Below, in pieces: positions 56,501 to 60,028 of a stretch of 64,000 nucleotides of DNA. A program made the position numbers and the translations under genes. The notes under the pieces are model-generated. The model saw only the letters and a list, made by a program, of their open reading frames with translations. It was not told the DNA's origin and searched no databases. Origin of the DNA: Rostratula benghalensis (Eukaryota > Chordata > Aves > Charadriiformes > Rostratulidae); contig VXAI01000339.1 in the NCBI GenBank assembly GCA_013399305.1, positions 93,088-157,087 on the forward strand, written 5' to 3'. The stretch's first letter is position 1; each line of letters starts with the position of its first letter.

Positions 56501-58924
56501 TTAGTTTTCATACACACAAAAGAAAAAAAGAAAAAAAAAAAATCACTCAAGGTCCTCCCTCCCTCCTTACCTCCTTCCCTCCCACAGCCTAGTAAGGCAG
56601 CACCTCCTTCCATCCCATGCCTACTCCCCAGCTTACTCTCAATAACCAGAAACACAAGACAGAAGAACTCCACAGATTATTTCAGTTTTGAGATTACCCA
56701 AACTCCTCTACCTGTGTTCTGGAAATCTCCAAGTGTCTTCATTTCAACTTTTTAAACTATTATTATTATANGAAAGCCTCTCCCAGGTTTTTCAAATGTG
56801 TAATTTTACTTAACAGCTCTTTAGGAACCTTGGGGTCTTTTGACCTCAGCGCCAACTTCCCAGACATGTTATTTATAATAGGGTGGCTTTCTTAATACTT
56901 GCTATTACTCAAAAGGCCAATGAAGTGCTTATAGGAAACACCTTAGCTGTTCAATCTTCACATCCTTCAAATAATGGGGCAGGTTCAAAAGGAATAAGCT
57001 TTCAAATCAGAACTCTGCTCATCTCGTGAAGAGCCATAAACACTGATATGGCCTATTTCCCCTCATTTTCCAGGTTCTGTACCTACTGCTTTCTATCTTC
57101 AAAGATACATTAAAATGTGACATAAAATACATCCTAGAGAGTGGAAACTCATAAATTACTTGCATCCCATTCTATCTACAGTAGGTCTTCCAGCTCCCCG
57201 GAACACATATGTACTTTAATACACAATCCCACATCATCATATGTTCAGGATCCCAATCACACAAGGATTGTTCACATACAAGTGCTAATTTGCCTGATGA
57301 TTAGATTTTTAGTTTAGTTAAATTTCCTGCTGTTAACACAATTTTTAACTTAGGTTAGGTGGTCACAAGCAAAGTGCAAGTGTGGGTGTGCCTCAGTGTA
57401 ATCACTTTTTTATTCAGATTAGACCCATCAGTTCAGGTTTCAGAAGGGCTGGACAAAAGAGCATCACCAATGGAAGGCAAAAAAATTCAGACACAGGAGG
57501 ATGAATGCTCCCTACTTCCATTTCCTCAGAAGAAATGTGGAGCCATACCGAAGTACCCACTCCTAGCCCCCAAAGAAGAAGAAATGGTATGTATCACCTT
57601 GACTACCATCTTCTTCCTCCTGCAGAAGCACACAGAAGCACTGGAAGCAGTACAAAGCACTGGAACCCCAACAAGCCTACAAGCGCTAGCCTCCTGCTTT
57701 CCTCTAAGACTACCTAAGTGCTACAATGGTGGCTACGACCTCAAGTCTTCTTTCTAGAAGAGACAAGCAAGAAAATCCTTGGTGTAGGATGAGTGGGCAG
57801 CAGTGACAGATAAAAGCCTTCAGTTTTCTTCTCTCCCTAGGCTACATAAAGCAGTGTTAGATACGAGTTTACAGGCCCAACAATGCTCCGTTTGGGTTAG
57901 GATAAGGCTCCAGTCCCTCCCCCATACCCTCCACTTGAAACTCTCTACAGGTTTGAAAGATCAAAGGAAGACACCTCCATTACCCTCTTCCATTTTGTTG
58001 GGTAAGAAATATTTCTATTGCATAAAAGTGTGTGCATCTATATCTATGTATCTCAGGAATTTTAGCAGTCTAGGAATCCTGTATGCTTCCTCCCGAGTCT
58101 AGGGCAGCACTGGTGACCAGAGGCTTTACTTTGTTCTCCACTGGGCGGAGGATCTCACCTCACCTCCCCTCCCAAACCTGGTTCAAAGGGGAAACCACTA
58201 CTAGAGGTCAGGAGGCAGCACCACGGGAGACATCTTTCCCTCACCCTCCGCCCGCAGAGAGGCAGCGGCGAGCGGCGGACCCGACCGCCCCCAGCGGGTG
58301 CAGGCCCGGCCCTCTCTCCCGGGGCCCGCCGGGAGGCGCGGCGGAGTCGACACACACACACACCCCCCACCCCAAGCCCGAGTAGAAGGCCCCAGGCTGC
58401 CCTGCTCGTGCGGGGCCGCCGGGACCCCGCCCCCGGTGCAGCCGCTCACGCCCATGGCGGCGGTGAGGCGTGGGGTGTGGTGCGGCNNNNNNNNNNNNNN
58501 NNNNNNNNNNNNNNNNNNNNNNNNNNNNNNNNNNNNNNNNNNNNNNNNNNNNNNNNNNNNNNNNNNNNNNNNNNNNNNNNNNNNNNNNNNNGCGGCGGAG
58601 GGGAGGGCGGGCCGGGCCCGGCCCGCGGGCGGGATCGCTCACCTCGGACACCTCGTCCTCGTCGCTACCGGAGCCGCCACCACCGCCGCCCCCGCTCCGC
58701 AGCACAGCGGCTGCCAGCTTGAAGTCGAGGGCGGCCTCGCCGGCCGCGGGCGCGCCGGGGCCTCCCGGCCCGCCGGGCCCGGCCTCCCCGAAGAGGCGCA
58801 CGGCCCGCAAGCCCAGCGGGGAGGGCCCGGCCGCAGCGGGCGGCTCGGCGGCGGGCGGCGTGCGGGGAGCGACTGAGTCGATCTCCTCGTCGCCGACGGG
58901 GGCGGCAGTGCCGTCCGTGAGCAT
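2434..58924 (-). CDS. ANKHD1: ANKHD1, 5' part: coding exons 1-10 of a multi-exon gene
   Basis: ANKHD1 (MASK family) is a very large ankyrin-repeat scaffold with a C-terminal KH domain. Its known roles include Hippo/YAP co-activation and receptor tyrosine kinase signalling, in cytoplasm and nucleus. Ten exons (282, 154, 157, 148, 148, 234, 95, 238, 192 and 110 bases) join to 1,758 bases, 586 codons, with no stop and consistent phases. Residues 1-94 are a Gly/Ala/Pro-rich leader with the family motifs [21 protein letters not shown] and [10 protein letters not shown]. Residues 95-197 are the conserved pre-ankyrin region ([30 protein letters not shown]). Ankyrin repeats start near residue 198 ([18 protein letters not shown]) and continue to the edge. 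ANKRD17, the paralogue, was considered, but the N-terminus, [11 protein letters not shown] and [10 protein letters not shown] fit ANKHD1 better. Exon 11 should start with the codons for EHESEGG and is not in the window, so the gene is truncated on the left by the window edge. Confidence 0.96.
2544..3959. other. ANKHD1 intron 9, no gene seen
   Basis: 1,416 bases of AT-rich intron between exons 9 and 10. Short open frames occur on both strands but lack any protein resemblance, and they overlap one another. Nothing else is supported. Confidence 0.7.
3960..4151 (-). CDS. ANKHD1: ANKHD1 coding exon 9 (residues 486-550)
   Basis: The 192-base exon encodes [58 protein letters not shown] and [16 protein letters not shown] is the ANKHD1 version (ANKRD17 has GGFLEVADFL, from memory). 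The acceptor is gtttcctag|GGGC and the donor is GCAG|gtatgt. Only 223 bases of intron separate it from exon 8. Confidence 0.96.
4375..4612 (-). CDS. ANKHD1: ANKHD1 coding exon 8 (residues 407-486)
   Basis: The 238-base exon encodes [60 protein letters not shown] and [20 protein letters not shown]. It has three ankyrin units with TPLMEAA and SPLTLAA helices. The acceptor is ttttgtag|GATGGG and the donor is CAAG|gtgaga. The protein sequence appears identical to what I remember of mammalian ANKHD1 across this exon. Confidence 0.97.
4613..8367. other. ANKHD1 intron 7, contains one solo LTR
   Basis: 3,755 bases. It holds the ERVL-like solo LTR at 5318-5796 and an A18-C4-A9 run at 7233-7263. The remainder is ordinary AT-rich intron in which I recognise no gene, RNA or repeat. 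Confidence 0.7.
5318..5796 (-). mobile_element. Solo LTR of an avian ERVL-like endogenous retrovirus
   Basis: The segment begins tgtctagtttaaaacccc and contains aaagtgaggaaactcctggg followed by ttgagataaagg. Further right are blocks cagctgacaccag and gtgaagaaaattaacttta. In this order they correspond to the reverse complement of an LTR family common in bird genomes, whose ends are TG...CA. The promoter is decayed (expected TATATAA reads TATGGAA on the minus strand), as is the polyadenylation signal (ATTGAA). No gag, pol or env sequence flanks it, so it is a solo LTR. A target-site duplication could not be confirmed. The family name is not certain. Confidence 0.8.
8368..8462 (-). CDS. ANKHD1: ANKHD1 coding exon 7 (residues 375-406)
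   Basis: The 95-base exon encodes [20 protein letters not shown] and [11 protein letters not shown]. It starts by completing the glycine codon (G|GC) and ends in phase 0. The acceptor is ctttcactttaag|GC after a T-rich tract and the donor is CATG|gtaagt. It is the second half of one ankyrin repeat and the start of the next. Confidence 0.96.
8463..8922. other. ANKHD1 intron 6, no gene seen
   Basis: 460 bases of AT-rich intron. No repeat or RNA gene was recognised. Confidence 0.7.
8923..9156 (-). CDS. ANKHD1: ANKHD1 coding exon 6 (residues 297-375)
   Basis: The 234-base exon carries more than two ankyrin repeats: [60 protein letters not shown], then [27 protein letters not shown] is the ANKHD1 form rather than ANKRD17. 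The acceptor is tctctgcag|GGAAC and the donor is AAAG|gtattg. Confidence 0.96.
9157..10217. other. ANKHD1 intron 5, no gene seen
   Basis: 1,061 bases of AT-rich intron. The only noted element is a T/G4/T motif at 9491-9505 and an A10 run near 10029. Confidence 0.7.
10218..10365 (-). CDS. ANKHD1: ANKHD1 coding exon 5 (residues 248-297)
   Basis: The 148-base exon encodes [37 protein letters not shown] and [13 protein letters not shown]. It has canonical ankyrin signatures ([18 protein letters not shown]). The acceptor is tcctctag|GTGCTA and the donor is ACAG|gtaactgg. It starts in phase 0 and leaves one base for the next codon. Confidence 0.96.
10366..11250. other. ANKHD1 intron 4, no gene seen
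   Basis: 885 bases of AT-rich intron, with an A11 run beside the exon 5 acceptor pyrimidine tract. No other feature was recognised. Confidence 0.7.
11251..11398 (-). CDS. ANKHD1: ANKHD1 coding exon 4 (residues 198-247)
   Basis: The 148-base exon holds the start of the ankyrin array: [34 protein letters not shown] and [15 protein letters not shown]. The acceptor is ttttccag|TCGCAG and the donor is GCGCAA|gtaagt, close to consensus. The helix residues LAEAC and AVRKLL follow the ankyrin consensus, and this is the capping first repeat. Confidence 0.96.
11497..11985 (-). mobile_element. CR1 LINE 3' fragment
   Basis: On the minus strand it encodes the degenerate CR1 C-terminal block ([20 protein letters not shown], then [20 protein letters not shown]). 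It ends in a CR1-type 3' tail whose reverse complement reads agaatcattcaggttggaag at 11503-11522. The 3' end is at the left, the 5' end is truncated at the right, and the limits are approximate. It is in ANKHD1 intron 3, sense to the gene. Confidence 0.85.
12688..13610 (-). mobile_element. CR1 LINE fragment (RT C-terminal part to 3' end)
   Basis: On the minus strand the order is [20 protein letters not shown], then [16 protein letters not shown], then [34 protein letters not shown] and [19 protein letters not shown]. This is the standard CR1 RT thumb and C-terminal order. Compared with the usual CR1 order it lacks the NLMKFNKxKC-VLHLG block, an internal deletion, and it carries frameshifts. 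The 3' end is near 12688 (ccatagaatggtccag on the plus strand). The right limit is approximate. Confidence 0.9.
14735..16150 (-). mobile_element. Old CR1 LINE fragment, strongly diverged
   Basis: On the minus strand decayed CR1 blocks are still visible. Around 15690-15780 is [11 protein letters not shown], and further left a block like KGKKDDP...GxxxEIMEQI. Around 15060-15120 is [19 protein letters not shown] sequence, then LRKFNKGKC. The right part (15940-16150) resembles the reversed CR1 endonuclease-RT linker. It has many stops and frameshifts. It is older than the other copies in the window, and both limits are approximate. Confidence 0.7.
16979..17135 (-). CDS. ANKHD1: ANKHD1 coding exon 3 (residues 146-198)
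   Basis: The 157-base exon encodes [19 protein letters not shown], then [20 protein letters not shown] and [13 protein letters not shown]. It starts in phase 1 (G|GA) and ends in phase 2; AA joins the T of exon 4 to give Asn. The donor is ACAA|gtatgt. The acceptor is GAAG|GA with no polypyrimidine tract directly before it, but a perfect TACTAAC branch-point match sits about 30 bases upstream (17164-17170). The boundary is fixed by frame and by the conserved protein. Confidence 0.94.
17136..21029. other. ANKHD1 intron 2, first part, no gene seen
   Basis: AT-rich intron with A/C-rich simple sequence (17397-17456 and 19600-19655). A more GC-rich patch at about 18520-18770 has no recognised origin. 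No protein or RNA gene is supported. Confidence 0.6.
21030..21228 (+). mobile_element. CR1 LINE 3' end, short fragment
   Basis: It contains gaagaggttgcccagagaag, then gaagtgctcaaggccaggtt, and ends ggtcacttccaac followed by attctatag. These are the last coding part and 3' terminal motif of CR1. It is 5' truncated and antisense to ANKHD1. Confidence 0.8.
21229..23639. other. Intron 2 stretch, no gene seen
   Basis: AT-rich intron with an A19 run at 23237-23255. No repeat or gene was recognised. An open frame from 23204 runs into the next CR1 by chance. Confidence 0.6.
23640..24480 (+). mobile_element. Young CR1 LINE fragment, nearly open frame
   Basis: It starts abruptly within the RT domain ([20 protein letters not shown]), then [44 protein letters not shown] and [20 protein letters not shown]. 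It ends at WVFLHWQGD plus the 3' tail (gtccctcccaatccctgata). Up to about 24424 the frame is broken by a single TAG at 24083-24085, so decay is slight. It is very similar to the copy at 35425-36137. It is 5' truncated and antisense to ANKHD1. Confidence 0.92.
24481..27439. other. Intron 2 stretch, no gene seen
   Basis: AT-rich intron. It holds a G7-A15 run (26147-26168) and T/G4/T or A/C motifs near 25436-25449 and 25815-25829. A moderately GC-rich patch lies near 26980-27270, with no identity found. Confidence 0.6.
27440..27596 (+). mobile_element. CR1 LINE 3' terminal fragment
   Basis: It contains ggaggggtttcaagcccagt, caacctggtctggtggaagg and tgtccctgcccagggcaggg, ending ggtcccttccaacccaaact and attttacgattc. 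This is the terminal 150 bases of a CR1 with its 3' repeat motif. It is antisense to ANKHD1. Confidence 0.88.
27597..33304. other. Intron 2 stretch, no gene seen
   Basis: About 5.7 kb of AT-rich intron. It contains T/G-rich simple sequence at 28098-28143 and 29155-29228, a G11 run at 31467-31477 and an A19 run at 32613-32631. A somewhat GC-richer patch lies at about 29790-30120. No gene or named repeat was recognised. Confidence 0.6.
33305..35254 (+). mobile_element. Long CR1 LINE copy, linker to 3' end (about 1.95 kb)
   Basis: It begins aggaggcctgcatggatgaa, the linker after the endonuclease, and continues with [19 protein letters not shown], then [19 protein letters not shown], a FADD-type region, [14 protein letters not shown] and [13 protein letters not shown]. 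It closes with ggtcccttccaaccaaaacc and two attctatgat/cctatgat units. It is the most complete CR1 in the window but is interrupted by frameshifts and stops. The endonuclease and ORF1 are missing. It is antisense to ANKHD1. Confidence 0.92.
35425..36137 (+). mobile_element. Young CR1 LINE fragment, sister of the 23.6 kb copy
   Basis: It starts at [20 protein letters not shown], then [20 protein letters not shown] and [10 protein letters not shown] followed by a TAG (GAATAG where the sister copy has GAATAC, tyrosine). It ends [12 protein letters not shown] and a 3' tail gtcccttccaatccctgaga with gattctgtgatt. It differs from the copy at 23640-24480 at only a few positions per hundred in the shared part. 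It lies 170 bases after the preceding CR1, in the same orientation. Confidence 0.92.
36771..36797. repeat. (AAAAT)n microsatellite
   Basis: Five-base period of A4T after an A-rich start, with four clean units. It may vary between individuals. Confidence 0.85.
38364..38390. repeat. Inverted repeat, 9-base arms
   Basis: tctaatcta (38364-38372) pairs with tagattaga (38382-38390) around a 9-base loop. An overlapping gtaggatt at 38343-38350 could pair partly with aatccta at 38374-38380, so two hairpins compete. Confidence 0.55.
39727..39754. repeat. Inverted repeat, 11-base arms, 6-base loop
   Basis: aatatacaacc (39727-39737) is perfectly complementary in reverse to ggttgtatatt (39744-39754), with loop tatatt. 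It is an isolated hairpin with no flanking transposon signature. Confidence 0.7.
43784..43937 (-). CDS. ANKHD1: ANKHD1 coding exon 2 (residues 95-146)
   Basis: The 154-base exon begins in phase 0 with [20 protein letters not shown] and ends LEALLEAA plus the first base of a glycine codon. The acceptor is gcaaacag|GTTGAA after a T-rich tract. The donor is GCAG|gtactttc. This block is nearly invariant between ANKHD1 and ANKRD17 in vertebrates; the piece [12 protein letters not shown] is ANKHD1-like. It is isolated by a 14.7 kb intron upstream and a 26.6 kb intron downstream. Confidence 0.95.
45809..45824. repeat. Poly(T) run, 16 bases
   Basis: A homopolymer within intron 1, with no recognisable retrocopy attached. 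Confidence 0.9.
46892..46914. repeat. Poly(A) run, 23 bases
   Basis: The longest homopolymer in the window. The sequence to its left was inspected as a possible retrocopy but shows no protein or repeat identity. Confidence 0.9.
55898..55968 (+). repeat. Possible ancient amniote SINE (MIR-like) remnant
   Basis: cctgtaaaatggggac followed 14 bases later by tgtaaagtacttgaagatct is the arrangement found in the 3' half of MIR-type SINEs of amniotes (CTGTAAAATGGGGA then TGTAAAG-CTTTGAGATC). The tRNA-derived head is not visible. The call rests on two short blocks in the right order. Confidence 0.45.
58350..58363. repeat. (AC)7 microsatellite
   Basis: A short dinucleotide tract at the edge of the CpG island, inside intron 1. 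Confidence 0.85.
58487..58591. other. Assembly gap (105 N) in ANKHD1 intron 1
   Basis: A run of N starts 156 bases from the first codon side of the exon 1 donor region, inside extremely GC-rich sequence. The gap is intronic by the donor at 58642, so it does not interrupt the coding call. Its true length is unknown. A single n also occurs at 56771. Confidence 0.98.
58643..58924 (-). CDS. ANKHD1: ANKHD1 coding exon 1 (residues 1-94)
   Basis: The start codon is at 58922-58924, with G at -3, a fair Kozak context. The peptide opens [20 protein letters not shown] and contains RLFGEAGP and [12 protein letters not shown], both recognisable from mammalian ANKHD1. It then has a seven-glycine tract and the acidic [10 protein letters not shown]. 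The donor is GAG|gtgagc (58642-58637), phase 0. The exon is very GC-rich and lies in the CpG island. The Gly/Ala/Pro linkers differ in length from the human protein as I remember it, which is normal for this low-complexity leader. Confidence 0.95.
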
Positions 58925-59060
58925 CGCGCTGGTGGGGGCCGCCGCCGCTCGCAGAGCCCAGCCGTCTCCGTCCCCTCACGGCACCGCAGCAGCGCCACTA
59001 ACTTCTCACACCCTACCCGGCCGCGGGCGCCGCCCCGCCCACCCGCCGCTCCGCGCGGGC

Positions 59061-59103
59061 CCATTGGGCGCGCTCGGCCGACGGCGTCATACCATTGGGC
59101 GCG
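59061..59103 (-). promoter_or_regulatory. Duplicated CCAAT module (two copies 31 bases apart)
   Basis: The 12-base string CCATTGGGCGCG occurs at 59061-59072 and again at 59092-59103. Each carries a CCAAT box in ANKHD1 orientation, 31 bases apart, about three helical turns. This spacing and shared orientation are usual for co-operating NF-Y sites in TATA-less promoters. Binding is inferred. Confidence 0.6.
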
Positions 59104-59230
59104 ACGCCCGCCACTCAGAGCCGCGTCACGCTCTCCCAGCATGCTGCCCTGAGAGCGCACGCCGAGACGGTTAGAGCCCGCCACCCCGCCCCGTTCCCCC
59201 GGCCTCACTTCCTGAACTCCGCGGGAGCTG

Positions 59231-59488
59231 ATTGGTCGCCTGAAACATCAGTCTTGTGCCTTGCCAGAGCTGCGGGCGTCGATAGGGTGAGCGGGCTGTC
59301 CGTCAAAGCGAATCCGGTAGTTGCGGATTTCGATTGGTCGAAAAGCACATCGCTCACAACGCACGGCCTCTGGCGCCGGCCGATTGGCTCCTGCCGTGCC
59401 CTGGCTTCCCCTCCCCGTCGAACCCTTCTGAAGGGCTCCGTCAGCAGGAGAGAGCGTCACGCGCCCGCCGGTCCCGAGCGCCGATTGG
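59231..59488 (-). promoter_or_regulatory. Four further CCAAT boxes, same orientation
   Basis: ATTGG occurs at 59231-59235, 59333-59337, 59383-59387 and 59484-59488, three of them as CGATTGG. All read CCAAT on the minus strand, the same direction as ANKHD1 and as the two downstream boxes. They lie 137, 102, 50 and 101 bases apart, counted from the box at 59094. Confidence 0.55.
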
Positions 59489-59623
59489 ATCCGGCCGCTG
59501 CCTATCGAGGGGAACGGCCCGCCCCCTCCCTTCCCTCCCTCCCGCCCCGCGCGCGGGCTGTGCCTGATGTCGGTGTGTTCCCGGTGACGGGGGTGACTCC
59601 TCCCGCCGTCACAGCACCGCCGT

Positions 59624-59635
59624 GGCCACGTGGCC
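59624..59635. promoter_or_regulatory. Palindromic E-box GGCCACGTGGCC
   Basis: A perfect 12-base palindrome with core CACGTG (59627-59632). This is the binding form for USF, MYC/MAX and TFE3-type bHLH-zip factors. It sits about 700 bases upstream of the ANKHD1 start codon and 340 bases past the SLC4A9 stop. Function is inferred only. Confidence 0.45.
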
Positions 59636-59777
59636 TGTGTCCGCGCTGCCGGGGACACCGGCGGGAGGTGTCACCACAGGCACCGGCACGATGGGACGCG
59701 GGGCTCGGGCGCGGCCGGGCCCGGGAGGAGCGCGGCTCGGCCAGGGTGGGCGCGGAGCGGAGCGAGCGCTGACGGCC

Positions 59778-59795
59778 GGGCCGGGCCGGGCCGGG
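59778..59795 (+). other. Predicted G-quadruplex tract (four GGG runs, 2-base loops)
   Basis: GGGCC units give four G3 runs separated by CC on the plus strand (59778-59780, 59783-59785, 59788-59790, 59793-59795). Loops of two bases are compatible with a G-quadruplex. It lies just past the SLC4A9 stop, on the non-transcribed strand side of that gene. Confidence 0.5.
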
Positions 59796-59977
59796 CTTCG
59801 AGTAGCCTGACCCGGCGTAGCCGTCCCTGACCGCGCCGCGGCCCGGCCTGGCCGATCTGCCGAGGTCCTAGCCGAGCCGGGACTCGCGGAGGGCCGGTGT
59901 TCCCCTCCACTGGGGCAGGAGCGGACTCGTCCCGGCCTTCTCCGCCTCTCTCCTGGCCCGGCATCCCGGCGGCGGTC

Positions 59978-60028
59978 CTAATTCACGGAGATGTTGATCT
60001 CGGGCTCTCGGCAAGGCATCAGCTCTGT
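59978..60028 (-). CDS. SLC4A9: SLC4A9 terminal coding exon ending EINISVN
   Basis: The 51-base exon encodes [16 protein letters not shown] and a TAG stop at 59978-59980. The acceptor follows a strong pyrimidine tract (ctcctctctccag|ACAGAG). The terminal EINISVN is the C-terminus I remember for human AE4 (there [10 protein letters not shown]), which gives orthology better support than the generic SLC4 blocks. No AATAAA or ATTAAA is seen on the minus strand between this stop and the ANKHD1 start. Confidence 0.88.
   Translation of the reverse strand, partial: TELMPCREPEINISVN

Larger units (their letters stand above)
43938..58642. other. ANKHD1 intron 1 (14.7 kb), almost transposon-free
   Basis: AT-rich up to about 58150, then GC-rich up to the exon 1 donor. 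I recognise only a possible ancient SINE piece near 55.9 kb and homopolymer runs (T16 at 45809, A23 at 46892, A16 at 51132, T13 at 52005, A17 at 55985), plus a polypyrimidine stretch at 56552-56582. No protein or RNA gene is supported. Long first introns of this kind often contain enhancers, but none can be pinpointed here. Confidence 0.65.
58200..59975. other. CpG island spanning ANKHD1 exon 1 and promoter
   Basis: Base composition changes sharply from AT-rich intron (left of about 58150) to a CpG-dense block that covers the first part of intron 1, exon 1 and the whole intergenic region. It fades inside SLC4A9. This is typical of a broadly expressed vertebrate gene start and fits ANKHD1. The limits are estimated by eye. 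Confidence 0.85.
58925..59977 (-). promoter_or_regulatory. ANKHD1 promoter region and SLC4A9 3' flank
   Basis: This 1,053-base GC-rich interval must hold both the SLC4A9 3' UTR/termination region and the ANKHD1 promoter and 5' UTR. It has no TATA box and many CpGs. Six ATTGG strings (CCAAT on the minus strand), GC boxes such as the one near 59184-59192, an ETS-like ACTTCCTG (59207-59214), a possible ZNF143/SBS core (tcccagcatgc, 59134-59144) and a palindromic E-box point to a housekeeping CpG-island promoter driving ANKHD1 leftward. The start site cannot be fixed from sequence alone. Confidence 0.75.

Noticed and set aside
2434..58924. Assignment to the paralogue ANKRD17 instead of ANKHD1
   Set aside because: The leader ([21 protein letters not shown]), the diagnostic [10 protein letters not shown] and FVDIVKVLL, and the neighbouring SLC4A9 all fit ANKHD1.
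58639..59208. 189-codon open frame on the minus strand across the promoter and exon 1
   Set aside because: It is out of frame with the MLTD start, has the Arg/Gly/Pro/Ala composition of any GC-rich frame, and matches no protein I know. It could act as an upstream frame only if transcription starts beyond 59208, which is unproven.
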